DNA from: an uncultured Bacilli bacterium
GTDB taxonomy: Bacteria > Bacillota_I > Bacilli_A > RF39 > UBA660
DNA length: 41,526 nucleotides
Reading direction: 5' to 3'
NCBI GenBank assembly: GCA_944358415.1
Contig: CALVRA010000011.1
Coordinates: 1 to 41,526, forward strand
Shown here: in pieces, positions 23,389 to 32,016 of the stretch
Layout: every line of letters starts with the position of its first letter
Numbering within the stretch: the stretch's first letter is position 1
Position numbers and translations under genes: made by a program
Notes under the pieces: generated by a model
The model's database searches: none
The model's input: the letters and a program-made list of their open reading frames with translations, nothing else
Told to the model about the DNA's origin: nothing

Positions 23389-24663
23389 TTATTTTTTTCT
23401 CTTAGACTTTTCCTCTTGGCCAGAAACCCAATCTTTGCCATCCACAACTCTTGAAACAAGAAGAGAACAACTAGTATCACCAACTGCATTCAAAGCTGTC
23501 GCAGGCGCATCAATAACTGTCGCAATCATTGTAAGAACAGGTAAAGCTGCCACTGGATAACCCATCATAGAAATAATAACCATCTCACTAATAGTGCCAC
23601 CACCAATTGGTACTGCACTAATAAGAACAGAAGCCACTAAAGCTGTAAGTAAAATTTGAAATGTCGTTCCAGGATCTGCAATATTTGTACCAAATAAACA
23701 AACCAAGAACATAATTTTAAACACACTACCTATCATTGAACCATCTTGATGTAAATTAGTTGCAAGTGAAATAGTAGTATCAGCTACATCTTCAGAAACA
23801 TTCATTTTCTTAGCTGAATCAATATTAATTGGAATACATGCTGCCGAAGAACATGTTGCTAAAGCTGTAAAAGTTGAAGGTAAAATATTTTGCCACCAAA
23901 CTTTAAGACCTTTAACCCCACCTGCAATAAATGCATATAAACTATACATAATCACATAATAAGCAAGTGCCACCACTGCATATAAAATAGCTACTTTAAG
24001 AAATCCTGTCGCAATACTCGCACCAAAGGTTCCAACATAAGAAGCAAAATAACAACCAATACCAATAGGGGCATAATACATAGTAATTTTAATAAAATTA
24101 AATACAACACTATGTGCACTTTCCATTACTTTTAAAAGTGGTTCAGCTTTTTCTTTGCTCATTCTCATTGCAAATCCAACAATCAAAGCACACACAAGTA
24201 AAGCAATAACATTTTCTTTAGAAAGTAACCCTGTAAAATCATCTACACTTATTAATTGAACAGTTCTCTCTAAAAAATTCAAATCCGCATCATCAGCTTG
24301 TGATCCATCAAATAACTCTCTAATTACCGCATTATCACCCGCATCAACTAAATCTACAAAATAAGTACACGCAAAACCAATAACCACCGCAATCACAGAA
24401 GTAATTAAAAAGATAACAACCGTTGATATCATAATCTTTCCAAGTCTTTTTGGATGTTTAACCTTCGCAACCGCTAAAGCAATAGTTAAAAATACAAGCG
24501 GTACGATAATAACGAACATCAAATTCAAAAATAAATCTCCAAGTGGCTTAACAATAGTCGCATCCTCTTTAAAGATAAGACCTGCTATTGCTCCAATAAT
24601 CATAGCTAAAATAAGCAAAAGCATTGTCTTATAATTTTTCAAAAAATTAACAAACTTTTTCAT
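23389..24663 (-). CDS. Dicarboxylate/amino-acid:cation symporter (SDF family)
   Basis: A 424-residue transporter with about eight helices and two re-entrant loops. Family marks: MFVIIVPLVFLTIALAVAKV in the first third, a serine-rich hairpin TALATCSSAACIPINI, a helix 7 region SLATNLHQDGSMIGSVFKIM that replaces the NMDGT motif, and the second hairpin with IGGGTISEMVIIS. The family takes up glutamate, aspartate, serine, threonine or C4-dicarboxylates with sodium or protons; the NLHQDGS variant prevents naming the substrate. AAAGGAG precedes the start. A charged tail (GQEEKSKRKK) ends the protein. Confidence 0.88.
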   Translation of the reverse strand: MKKFVNFLKNYKTMLLLILAMIIGAIAGLIFKEDATIVKPLGDLFLNLMFVIIVPLVFLTIALAVAKVKHPKRLGKIMISTVVIFLITSVIAVVIGFACTYFVDLVDAGDNAVIRELFDGSQADDADLNFLERTVQLISVDDFTGLLSKENVIALLVCALIVGFAMRMSKEKAEPLLKVMESAHSVVFNFIKITMYYAPIGIGCYFASYVGTFGASIATGFLKVAILYAVVALAYYVIMYSLYAFIAGGVKGLKVWWQNILPSTFTALATCSSAACIPINIDSAKKMNVSEDVADTTISLATNLHQDGSMIGSVFKIMFLVCLFGTNIADPGTTFQILLTALVASVLISAVPIGGGTISEMVIISMMGYPVAALPVLTMIATVIDAPATALNAVGDTSCSLLVSRVVDGKDWVSGQEEKSKRKK

Positions 24664-24684
24664 TATAAAACTCCTTTCTAGTAC

Positions 24685-24714
24685 ATTATAAGCAATTTAT
24701 AGGAAAATGCCCAA
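24685..24714 (-). promoter_or_regulatory. Promoter of the symporter gene
   Basis: On the minus strand: TTGGGC (complement at 24709-24714), an 18-base spacer, TATAAT (complement at 24685-24690), about 22 bases before the start codon. Confidence 0.5.
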
Positions 24715-24764
24715 TATGTGTAATCCACATTTTATTATAAATTCCACACTTTTTACTCAAAATA

Positions 24765-24773
24765 TGATATAAT
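24765..24773 (+). promoter_or_regulatory. Extended -10 promoter of the Sel1-repeat gene
   Basis: TGATATAAT, with TATAAT at 24768-24773, 18 bases before ATG 24792. The short distance leaves a very short leader. No clear -35. Confidence 0.5.
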
Positions 24774-24791
24774 AAAATTGGTGATTAAAAA

Positions 24792-26336
24792 ATGAAAAAA
24801 AACTTTATAAAAATGAATAATAATCAAAATCAATTATCCTTAGGAAACTTTTGTAAAGCCGTAAAAAACTTTGCTCAAAATAAAAGTTTTGCCAGTCAAA
24901 CTGAAATCTTTTATTGCCTTTTTGGTGTTGATAACATCAGTGACTCTACTGTCAATAACTATTGTATAGGCTATAGAGCCATTGGAACTGAATTTAGGCA
25001 AAAATACATATCATACAAAAATCATTATAATGAAAAACCAGAAATTTTTGATGAAGTAATACTAGGCCTATTGTCAATATTAGATGGTATCGTCTATCCG
25101 AAATTAACTCATGAAGAATTATTAAATAAAATTAAAGATCATCAAATCTTTAAAAAACTAATTTTAGAATTATATAACATAGCTAAAAACGATAAAACAG
25201 TTTCTGATATTTTTACAAAACAAATCTATAGTCAAATCTCTGAAAACCAAATGCATAAAACAATGTTTGATTTACTAGTTTATATAGTATTAGAAAAAAA
25301 ACAGCCAGTATATACTAAAATATCTCAAAAAGAAATGATTGAAAACGTTTTAAATAACACTAACATTTCTGTCTCTGAATTAGAAAAATTTCTTAAGCTT
25401 CAAATGCAAGATGGTATTAACTATACTCATTCATTAAAAAAATTAGTTAAAGAAAAAAACCCCTATGCATGTTATGAAATAGGTGAAATGGAATATACAG
25501 GTCAAATGACCGGATACCCAAGATATATTAAAAGTTATGAATATTTCAAAATAGCCGCTGAAAAAAATCATCCAAGAGCGTGCTGGCTAATCGCTCAAAT
25601 GATATATCAAAAAAAAATAGGAGATTTATCACAAGATGATTTAGAAATGGCTTGGTACTATCTTAAAAAAGCCGAAAATGTCGGTAGTATTGCAGCCATA
25701 AATACTATTGGAATATGTTATTTAAAAGGATTAGTGCCAAACGAACCAAAAAGTGAAACCAAAGCCATCGAATATTTTCAAAAAGCTATGAATCATAACT
25801 ACGTTTACGCCAGTAATAACTTAGGTAAAATATATGAACAACAAAAAGACTATGATAAAGCTTTCAAATACTTTTTAATTGGAGCTGACAAAGAAGAAAG
25901 CTGGGCCTGTAATAAAGTAGGCGAGTATTATCGATTAGGTATTGCCACTGAAAAAGATATTAAAAAGGCCTTTAAATACTATAACTTAGCTACAGAAGTA
26001 CCACTAAACATTTTAAATCATTGGGCTTTCTATAATTTAGCAAAACAATTCTATTTAAAAGGTAGTGCCATTGCTGGCATTGAACCAAACCTTAATAAAG
26101 CTATTGAATATTTTAAAAAAGCTGCTAAACATGGCATCTATGAAGCCTATGAAGAGTTAACCTATATTTATATTGATAAATATAAAGAAACATCACTAGA
26201 TTTTTATCTAAATAAAATAAATGAATATTTAAATATTTTATCCAAAAATAAACACTATGAAAAATGCCAAAAAAACTTAGAAATAAAACTAAAAGAAATT
26301 GAAAAAAAACATCTAGCTTTAGTCAAATTAATTTAA
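24792..26336 (+). CDS. Sel1/TPR-like repeat protein
   Basis: A 514-residue cytoplasmic-looking protein. Residues 1 to about 190 form a helical domain of unknown family (NFCKAVKNFAQNKSFASQTE...). From about 215 to 460 there are about six Sel1-type repeats of 36-40 residues, with the A..LG..Y..G...D..KA..Y...A pattern (KAIEYFQKAMNHNYVYASNN; KAFKYYNLATEV; KAIEYFKKAAKHGIYEAYEE). A helical tail follows. Sel1 repeats are protein-binding scaffolds, so a signalling or adaptor role is plausible, partner unknown. It is followed by the GH25 gene, which has its own promoter. GGTGATT ribosome site. Confidence 0.8.
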   Translation: MKKNFIKMNNNQNQLSLGNFCKAVKNFAQNKSFASQTEIFYCLFGVDNISDSTVNNYCIGYRAIGTEFRQKYISYKNHYNEKPEIFDEVILGLLSILDGIVYPKLTHEELLNKIKDHQIFKKLILELYNIAKNDKTVSDIFTKQIYSQISENQMHKTMFDLLVYIVLEKKQPVYTKISQKEMIENVLNNTNISVSELEKFLKLQMQDGINYTHSLKKLVKEKNPYACYEIGEMEYTGQMTGYPRYIKSYEYFKIAAEKNHPRACWLIAQMIYQKKIGDLSQDDLEMAWYYLKKAENVGSIAAINTIGICYLKGLVPNEPKSETKAIEYFQKAMNHNYVYASNNLGKIYEQQKDYDKAFKYFLIGADKEESWACNKVGEYYRLGIATEKDIKKAFKYYNLATEVPLNILNHWAFYNLAKQFYLKGSAIAGIEPNLNKAIEYFKKAAKHGIYEAYEELTYIYIDKYKETSLDFYLNKINEYLNILSKNKHYEKCQKNLEIKLKEIEKKHLALVKLI

Positions 26337-26338
26337 CC

Positions 26339-26367
26339 TTTACACACCTTTATAAAACAAGTATAAT
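26339..26367 (+). promoter_or_regulatory. Promoter of the GH25 gene
   Basis: TTTACA (26339-26344), a 17-base spacer, TATAAT (26362-26367). Confidence 0.75.
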
Positions 26368-26390
26368 ATAGTCGAAGTAGGGGGGAGAAT

Positions 26391-27611
26391 ATGAAAAAAA
26401 TTTTAAAATGCATACCATTTTTAATCATCTTAAGTTTAGATATCATTTTAAGCATTTCTTTTAATAATGTCTTAAGTAGAGAAATAACTTATAATACCTC
26501 AAACATTAGTTTACTTAAAAAATATAAAACTCCGACTTATACAGTACCTAAAAAAACTGAAGAAATAATTGAAGTAGCTCCAGTTAATGATAAAGAAGAC
26601 GGTCAGTCCAGAACTAGACCAAAAGATACAAGAGGCACCTTTACCGTAAACGATATAAAACAGTATGAAACATCTGGAACCTCACTAGGCATTGATGTAT
26701 CTAAATATCAAGGAAATATTAACTGGGCTAAAGTCAAACAAGACGGCATCGACTTTGCTATTATAAGAGTTGGTTACCGTGGTTATGGCACTGGAAAAAT
26801 AGTCATGGATCCATATTTTAAAAAAAATATTGAAGGTGCCCTAGCTAATAATATTCATGTTGGTATATATTTTTATTCAGTTGCTAAAAACGAATTAGAA
26901 GCCATAGAAGAAGCCAACTTTACCATAAATGCCATCAAAGGCTATAATATTACCTACCCAGTTGCCTTTGATCTAGAAGATTTTAATAGATATAGACTAG
27001 CTGGTGTTAGTTATGAACAGCTAAATAAAAATGCCTTAGCTTTCTTAAATAAAATTCAATCTGCTGGATATACAGCAATGCACTATGGTAGTAAAAATAC
27101 CTTTGGACCAATTTGGAATATGAATAATTTCAATAAATATAAAGTATGGCTTGCCCATTATACAGGTAAAACCAACTATGCTGGAAAATATAATATTTGG
27201 CAGTATACCAGCAACGGCAAAGTAAACGGTATCCAAGGTAGAGTTGATTTAAATATTGCATACTTCAAACTATCATCAAATGCCAACGATGAAGTAAAAG
27301 ATGATAGCCAGTTAAGCCTAGATCCAAATAATGAGGCTATTAAAAAAATAAACTTCCAAGAAGTAAACGAAAATGTCATTACAATAACAAATGCCATCAT
27401 GCGTGGATCTCCAACCACCGAATTAGATAATAAAATAATGGCTATAAATAGTAACACTATGGTTATAAGAACTGGCATCAGTGAAACTTGGTCTAGAGTA
27501 ACATATCAAAATAAAACCGGTTATATACTAAATAGTGAACTTAAAATATATGAAGAACCAAAAGAAGAAATAAAACCAGAAATAGAACCAGAAAATAAGG
27601 AGGAATCATGA
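26391..27611 (+). CDS. Exported GH25 lysozyme with C-terminal SH3-like domain
   Basis: A 406-residue protein. The N-terminal hydrophobic segment (about 7-27) is a signal or anchor, followed by a low-complexity linker to about residue 95. The GH25 muramidase domain (about 98-295) has GIDVSKYQGNINW with Asp102, FAIIRVGYRGYG, and the catalytic AFDLEDF with Asp194 and Glu196. WLAHYT and IWQYTSNGKV also fit. An SH3-like wall-binding region at about 320-390 (RGSPTTELDN...WSRVTYQNKTGYIL) and a Glu/Lys tail follow. It cuts the MurNAc-GlcNAc bond; a role in wall remodelling is likely. The ribosome site GGGGGAG is strong. The last bases overlap the next gene as ATGA. Confidence 0.93.
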   Translation: MKKILKCIPFLIILSLDIILSISFNNVLSREITYNTSNISLLKKYKTPTYTVPKKTEEIIEVAPVNDKEDGQSRTRPKDTRGTFTVNDIKQYETSGTSLGIDVSKYQGNINWAKVKQDGIDFAIIRVGYRGYGTGKIVMDPYFKKNIEGALANNIHVGIYFYSVAKNELEAIEEANFTINAIKGYNITYPVAFDLEDFNRYRLAGVSYEQLNKNALAFLNKIQSAGYTAMHYGSKNTFGPIWNMNNFNKYKVWLAHYTGKTNYAGKYNIWQYTSNGKVNGIQGRVDLNIAYFKLSSNANDEVKDDSQLSLDPNNEAIKKINFQEVNENVITITNAIMRGSPTTELDNKIMAINSNTMVIRTGISETWSRVTYQNKTGYILNSELKIYEEPKEEIKPEIEPENKEES

Positions 27612-28216
27612 AACAAGAAATGCAAGAATATGAAAGAATAATAAACCTTTCCAATGAAATTCAAACCCAAATAGCACGTTTAGAAAATACAGATTTAATC
27701 AAACAGTATTTAGAACTTCTTCATCAAAATCAAAAATTATTGCAAAAGAAAAAAGAATTATATAAAAAAATTAAAACTGAAGAATATTCATCATGTGACC
27801 ATCTGTGGATAGAAACTATAACTGATTATAATTTCTTAAAAACGCCATTTCATTATTGTAGCTGTGTAAAATGCGGTTTAGACCAAGGCGTAGTTTATTC
27901 AATTAATCATGGAAAGCCTCTATCTTTTGAACAAACTATTATGTATAATTTTTTAAAAAAGCATCACATAGATAATCCAAATCAAATTAATTCCAATATA
28001 AAATGTGATTTCTCACTTGCTACTGCTTTATATAAAAAAATCGAAGAAAATCATCCAGATATAGATAATATAACTATGCAAAAATATATACAAACAGCTT
28101 TAGATAGTATTCGCCAAAATGAAAATGATACCCAAGAAAAAGAAAATAGAATCAAAAGATTAACCTTAAACCCCAACTTTAATAAATGGCATTCTCGTGA
28201 TATAGTTCATTGGTAA
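27608..28216 (+). CDS. Uncharacterised coiled-coil protein with possible zinc ribbon
   Basis: A 202-residue protein, not recognised. Residues 1-60 are a likely coiled coil (YERIINLSNEIQTQIARLEN, LLHQNQKLLQKKKELYKKI). The centre has SSCDHLW and YCSCVKCGLDQ, enough Cys and His to bind a zinc ion. The rest is helical, ending KWHSRDIVHW. No signal or TM segment. It is co-translated with the GH25 gene through a 4-base ATGA overlap, although that product is exported and this one looks cytoplasmic. Its stop codon lies within the terminator hairpin. Confidence 0.65.
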   Translation: MKQEMQEYERIINLSNEIQTQIARLENTDLIKQYLELLHQNQKLLQKKKELYKKIKTEEYSSCDHLWIETITDYNFLKTPFHYCSCVKCGLDQGVVYSINHGKPLSFEQTIMYNFLKKHHIDNPNQINSNIKCDFSLATALYKKIEENHPDIDNITMQKYIQTALDSIRQNENDTQEKENRIKRLTLNPNFNKWHSRDIVHW

Positions 28217-28228
28217 AATGAACTTTTT
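28204..28228 (+). terminator. Terminator overlapping the end of the GH25 operon
   Basis: AGTTCAT (28204-28210) pairs with ATGAACT (28218-28224), followed by T4. The stop codon (28214-28216) is in the loop. Confidence 0.75.
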
Positions 28229-28241
28229 GGCATGAAGATAG

Positions 28242-28270
28242 TTGACTAATCGAAATACCTAATTTATAAT
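28242..28270 (+). promoter_or_regulatory. Promoter of pseudopilin and RNA-modification genes
   Basis: TTGACT (28242-28247), a 17-base spacer, perfect TATAAT (28265-28270). Near-consensus. Confidence 0.78.
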
Positions 28271-28288
28271 TTATAGTAGGTGATAAAG

Positions 28289-28660
28289 ATGAAAAGTAAA
28301 GCTTTCACACTAGTTGAATTACTAGGTGTTATTGTTGTTTTAGGTATTCTTGCAATGATTACCGTTCCAATTGTTCAAAGAACTATCATTGATAATACAA
28401 ATAGCGTCTATGAAGATCAAATAACTAGTTTTGAAAAGGCCGCTAGAAACTATGTCGGTCAAGATCCATTTAAAATGACTAAATGTCAAACTGAAAATTG
28501 TGAAATAACTTTAGAAGAACTTCAAGACAAAGGCCTTCTTCCATCAGGTGATATTAAAAACCCAAAAACCGATGAAAATTTCAATTTAAAAAATGTTGTT
28601 AAAATAACCTATGACGGAAATAAATATACTTATAAATATGATACCTCTCAAGATGAATAA
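28289..28660 (+). CDS. Orphan type IV pseudopilin-like protein
   Basis: A 123-residue protein. A short basic leader MKSKA is followed by FTLVELLGVIVVLGILAMIT, the class III prepilin signal and hydrophobic stalk with Glu at +5. The globular part has two Cys (KCQTENCE) and LEELQDKGLLPSGDIKNP, as in ComGC/PulG-type pseudopilins. The residue before Phe is Ala, where most substrates of prepilin peptidase have Gly. No assembly ATPase, platform protein or peptidase is in the window. ATG 28289 is chosen over a GTG at 28280, which lies in the AGGTGAT ribosome site. Only a few bases separate it from the methyltransferase gene. Confidence 0.82.
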   Translation: MKSKAFTLVELLGVIVVLGILAMITVPIVQRTIIDNTNSVYEDQITSFEKAARNYVGQDPFKMTKCQTENCEITLEELQDKGLLPSGDIKNPKTDENFNLKNVVKITYDGNKYTYKYDTSQDE

Positions 28661-28674
28661 AGAAGGTGAAAGAA

Positions 28675-29397
28675 TTGTTATATACATCAGTTAATAATCA
28701 AAAAATAAAAGAATTAATAAAACTTAAAACAAAAAAACACCGTGATAAACAAAACCTTTTTTTAGTCGAAGGAGAACATTTGACTGAAGAAGCTTATAAA
28801 AATGGCTATTTAAAAGAATTACTGCTTTTAGAAAATATAAACTTAAAACTAGATATCGAAACTAACTATATCAATGAAAACGTTTTAAAACATCTAAGTA
28901 GTGTGCAAACACCATCTGGTATCATCGGTATATGTCAAAAAAAGGAAAATAAATTACTTGGCAACAAACTTTTAATTTTAGATAGTATTCAAGACCCAGG
29001 AAATATGGGAACTATTATCAGGACCAGCGCTGCTTTTAATATAGATACCATTATTATTAACGATAAATGTGCTGATATTTATAGTGATAAAGTGATAAGA
29101 TCATCACAAGGTATGCTTTTTTGTACCAATATCATAAAAACAGATATTCAATCATTATTAAAAACTATTAAAGGAAAAACTCCTATTTATGGTACTAAAG
29201 TAAATGGTGGTAAAGACTTAAAAACTATTGAAAAAACTTCTGGTTTTGCTATAATAATGGGAAACGAAGGTAGTGGCGTAGAACAAAATATTTTAAACAT
29301 GTGTGATGAATATTTGTATATACCTATGAATAAAAAATGTGAAAGCTTAAATGTTGGAGTTGCTACCAGTATAATTTTATATGAATTAACGAAGTAG
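28675..29397 (+). CDS. TrmH/SpoU-family RNA 2'-O-methyltransferase
   Basis: A 240-residue SPOUT enzyme that moves a methyl group from S-adenosylmethionine to a ribose 2'-OH in rRNA or tRNA. The N-terminal substrate-binding part has FLVEGEHLTEEA. Motif 1 is DPGNMGTIIRTSAAFNID, motif 2 is IIMGNEGSGV, motif 3 is IPMNKKCESLNVGVATSIIL, forming the knotted cofactor site. No ATG is available at the start. TTG 28675 is preferred, with GAAGGTGA at 28662-28669; GTG 28666 lies inside that site. It differs from the RlmB-like paralogue at 33837. Confidence 0.87.
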   Translation: MLYTSVNNQKIKELIKLKTKKHRDKQNLFLVEGEHLTEEAYKNGYLKELLLLENINLKLDIETNYINENVLKHLSSVQTPSGIIGICQKKENKLLGNKLLILDSIQDPGNMGTIIRTSAAFNIDTIIINDKCADIYSDKVIRSSQGMLFCTNIIKTDIQSLLKTIKGKTPIYGTKVNGGKDLKTIEKTSGFAIIMGNEGSGVEQNILNMCDEYLYIPMNKKCESLNVGVATSIILYELTK

Positions 29398-29407
29398 AGG
29401 TGATAAA

Positions 29408-29878
29408 ATGCTATATATTGGAGAATTAGTAAATACTCATGGCATTAAAGGTGAAGTCCGTATCATCTCATTTTTTAAATATAAAAATATCATTTTTAAA
29501 CCTAATAATTACCTATATATAAATAATGAAAAACTAAAAATTAAAACATACCGTAAACATAAAAACTATGACATGGTTACCTTTGAAAACTATGACAATA
29601 TCAATGATATTTTAAAATTCAAAGGAAATAAAGTATATATAAATAAAGATGAATTTAAATTTCCAGGTCCCTTAAACGAAGATTTATTTGGAAAAAAAGT
29701 TTATGATAAAGATAAATATATTGGAACTTTAATTAATATTATTAATAATAATGGTCAAGAAATATTGGTTATTAAAGGAAATAAAGAGTATTTAATTCCT
29801 TATGTAGATGAATTTGTCAAAAATATCGGAAGTACTATTCAATTAGATTTAATCAAAGGATTTATCGATGAAGATTGA
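29408..29878 (+). CDS. rimM: Ribosome maturation factor RimM
   Basis: A 156-residue protein. The N-terminal RimM barrel begins YIGELVNTHGIKGEVRIIS. The second, PRC-type barrel has EDLFGKKVYDKDKYIGTL and EYLIPYVDEFVKNI, ending IDLIKGFIDED-like. It helps 16S maturation by binding S19 in the 30S head. Length is near the short end for the family. GAGGTGAT precedes ATG 29408. It overlaps trmD by 11 bases, the usual rimM-trmD-rplS order. Confidence 0.93.
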   Translation: MLYIGELVNTHGIKGEVRIISFFKYKNIIFKPNNYLYINNEKLKIKTYRKHKNYDMVTFENYDNINDILKFKGNKVYINKDEFKFPGPLNEDLFGKKVYDKDKYIGTLINIINNNGQEILVIKGNKEYLIPYVDEFVKNIGSTIQLDLIKGFIDED

Positions 29879-30548
29879 TATTCTAACCATATTTCCAGAA
29901 ATGTTTGATGGCTTTTTAAATACTTCAATCATTAAAAGAGCTATTCAAAATAAACTTGTCGATATTCAAATTCATGATATTAGAAAATATAGTAAAGATC
30001 CGCATAAAAAAGTTGATGATTATGGATATGGTGGAGGAAAAGGCATGGTTTTAATGCCAGAGCCTATCTTTGATGCTGTAGATGATTTAAAAAAAGCAAA
30101 TACTAAAGTATTATTAATGACTCCTCAAGGAAAAACATATAAACAAAAACTAGCCTATGACTTATCAAAAGAAAAACATTTAATCTTAATATGTGGTCAT
30201 TATGAAGGCTTTGATGAACGCATCAGAACACTAGCAGATTTAGAAATAAGCATTGGTGATTATATTTTAACAGGCGGTGAACTTGCCAGCATGGTTATCA
30301 CTGATAGCATAACTAGGCTAATTGATGGCGTAATTGAAAAAGAATCCCATTTAAATGAATCATTTAATAATAATCTTTTAGATTATCCAGTCTATACTAA
30401 ACCTGCAAACTTTAGAGGCATGAAAGTTCCAGAAGTTCTTTTATCAGGTCATCATGCCAATATTCAAAAATTTCGTGAAGAAAAAGCTTTAGAAAAAACG
30501 AAACAAAACCGTCCAGATTTATTAGAAAATGGTGAGAATAATGAATGA
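29868..30548 (+). CDS. trmD: tRNA (guanine-37-N1)-methyltransferase
   Basis: A 226-residue SPOUT methyltransferase that makes m1G37 next to the anticodon, preventing +1 frameshifts. Motifs: IDILTIFPEMFDGFLNTSII at the N-terminus, DDYGYGGGKGMVLMPEPIFD, ICGHYEGFDERI and SIGDYILTGGELA (cofactor knot), then PANFRGMKVPEVLLSGHHANI. Length is normal. AAAGGA lies before ATG 29868 inside the end of rimM. A small unknown gene overlaps its last 8 bases, separating it from rplS. Confidence 0.96.
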   Translation: MKIDILTIFPEMFDGFLNTSIIKRAIQNKLVDIQIHDIRKYSKDPHKKVDDYGYGGGKGMVLMPEPIFDAVDDLKKANTKVLLMTPQGKTYKQKLAYDLSKEKHLILICGHYEGFDERIRTLADLEISIGDYILTGGELASMVITDSITRLIDGVIEKESHLNESFNNNLLDYPVYTKPANFRGMKVPEVLLSGHHANIQKFREEKALEKTKQNRPDLLENGENNE

Positions 30549-30984
30549 AAGATACTATATTTGTGATAAAGATAATAATGAAATAGTATATGGTTATATT
30601 GATTATAATAAAATGACCGGCTTTAAAATAAAACCCCAAAACACTATTCCATATGAAGGAGTAGAAGTAAGTAGATTAACACTAGTCAAACCAGAACTAA
30701 TATCCAACGTTCTAAAAAGAAAAACAAAGCATAAATTAGACGCATATTTAACCTTTCTATTTACCATTATTGATGACGACGATGATGATCCAGAAACTCT
30801 AGAACTAGTAATTAGTGATGTTGATCGATATAAAAATATTATTATTAATAAATATTCCAAATTCTTAGATAAAAAATACATCAAAAGATTAATTAAACAA
30901 GTTGGTATGGTTGAATTAGAACTAAAAACAAAACTTGAAACACTCACCAAGCCAAAAGCAAAATCCCAAGGAAAATCAAGATAA
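30541..30984 (+). CDS. Uncharacterised protein between trmD and rplS
   Basis: A 147-residue cytoplasmic protein, not recognised. It begins MNERYYICDKDNNEIVYGYI; the middle has an acidic run IIDDDDDDPETLELVISD and the C-terminus is helical and basic (VELELKTKLETLTKPKAKSQ). ATG 30541 is preferred to ATG 30529 because GGTGAG sits just before it. It overlaps trmD by 8 bases and is thus translated with it. In Bacillus no gene lies here, so it is a lineage-specific insertion into a conserved operon. Confidence 0.65.
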   Translation: MNERYYICDKDNNEIVYGYIDYNKMTGFKIKPQNTIPYEGVEVSRLTLVKPELISNVLKRKTKHKLDAYLTFLFTIIDDDDDDPETLELVISDVDRYKNIIINKYSKFLDKKYIKRLIKQVGMVELELKTKLETLTKPKAKSQGKSR

Positions 30985-30998
30985 TTTATTATTTTTAG

Positions 30999-31027
30999 TT
31001 GAACTTTTTATAAAAATGTGATATAGT
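30999..31027 (+). promoter_or_regulatory. Promoter of rplS
   Basis: TTGAAC (30999-31004), a 17-base spacer ending in TGA, TATAGT (31022-31027): an extended -10. It separates rplS from the trmD transcript. Confidence 0.65.
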
Positions 31028-31033
31028 TTAATA

Positions 31034-31103
31034 TGTCGTGATCCGATTAGTAAACTTTAAAACTTACTTATGATCATAGATTTATATGCAAAGGAGTGAT
31101 AGT
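31034..31103 (+). promoter_or_regulatory. Candidate ribosomal protein L19 leader
   Basis: The 70-nt leader before rplS can fold into two stacked stems: GTGATC (31038-31043) with GATCAT (31072-31077), and AGTAA (31049-31053) with TTACT (31064-31068), separated by an internal loop. L19 autoregulatory leaders are known in this position in Bacillota. I match it by position and two-stem layout only. Confidence 0.45.
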
Positions 31104-31442
31104 ATGAATTTGGTAGATAAAATAACTCAAAAACAAATTAGAACAGACCTACCAGAATTTCGTGTTGGTGATACCATTAAAGTAAATGTTCGTATCATCG
31201 AAGGAAAACGTGAAAGAATTCAAGCATTTGAAGGTATCGTAATAGCTATCAAAGGTAGTGGAGTAAGCAAAAACTATACCGTTAGAAAAAAATCTAGTGG
31301 TATCGGTGTCGAAAGAACTTTCCCATATAGCTCACCAAAGGTTGATAGCGTAGAAGTAATTAGAAAAGGTAAAGTTAGAAGAGCTAAACTTAATTATTTA
31401 CGTGACCTTAAAGGACAAGCAAAAATTAAAGAAAGAAAATAA
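31104..31442 (+). CDS. rplS: 50S ribosomal protein L19
   Basis: A 112-residue L19, which lies at the 30S-50S interface. [51 protein letters not shown] and RGKV-like [10 protein letters not shown] are all present. ATG 31104 is chosen because AAAGGAGTGA lies at 31090-31099; the ATG at 31086 would overlap that site. Length is normal. Confidence 0.97.
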   Translation: MNLVDKITQKQIRTDLPEFRVGDTIKVNVRIIEGKRERIQAFEGIVIAIKGSGVSKNYTVRKKSSGIGVERTFPYSSPKVDSVEVIRKGKVRRAKLNYLRDLKGQAKIKERK

Positions 31443-31461
31443 GGTCAAACCTTATTTTTTT
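31437..31461 (+). terminator. Terminator after rplS
   Basis: AAATAAGGT (31437-31445), loop CAA, ACCTTATTT (31449-31457), then T4. It starts before the stop codon. Confidence 0.75.
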
Positions 31462-31479
31462 CTAAAAAAGGGGGAAAAC

Positions 31480-32016
31480 ATGGAAAATAATCAAAACAAA
31501 GAAGAAAATAAAATAAGTAAATTCTTACAAGGAACTGTGCCCTATGTTGTTATAATCATTGTTGTTGTTTTAATAAGAAGTTACATAATTACACCAGTCC
31601 AAGTTGAAGGTATGTCAATGTATTCTACCTTAAATGATAAAGAAATATTACTATTAAAAAAATATGATAAAAATTATCAAAGATTTGACGTTGTTGTATT
31701 CAACTATAATAATACCAAATTAATTAAAAGAGTCATCGGTCTTCCAGGAGAAACAGTAGAATATAAATCTGGTAAACTTTATATCAATGGGACTTATGTT
31801 GCTGAATCATTTTTAAATAACAATATGACAGCTGATTTTACCTTAGAAGAATTAGGCTATGAAAAAATACCTAAAGATTATTATTTTGTCATGGGTGATA
31901 ATAGAGCTAACTCAACTGATAGCCGTATTATTGGTCTAATTCATAAAGAAGACATAGAAGGAACTACTAGTTTCGCCATTTTCCCCTTAGATAAATTTGG
32001 TAATTTTGATAAATAA
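31480..32016 (+). CDS. lepB: Type I signal peptidase
   Basis: A 178-residue membrane protease that removes signal peptides on the outer face. One TM helix (about 18-36, VPYVVIIIVVVLIRSYI) leads to the catalytic VEGMSMYSTL with Ser46. FDVVVFNY follows, then KLIKRVIGLPGE with Lys83 as general base, and the MGDNRANSTDSR box. ATG 31480 follows GGGGGA. The short single-TM form is typical of Bacillota. Signal-bearing proteins in the window (GH25, thioredoxin-membrane, surface modules) are possible substrates. Confidence 0.95.
   Translation: MENNQNKEENKISKFLQGTVPYVVIIIVVVLIRSYIITPVQVEGMSMYSTLNDKEILLLKKYDKNYQRFDVVVFNYNNTKLIKRVIGLPGETVEYKSGKLYINGTYVAESFLNNNMTADFTLEELGYEKIPKDYYFVMGDNRANSTDSRIIGLIHKEDIEGTTSFAIFPLDKFGNFDK

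Noticed and set aside
28666-28674. GTG start for the TrmH-family gene
   Set aside because: The GTG lies within the GAAGGTGA ribosome site; TTG 28675 has correct spacing.
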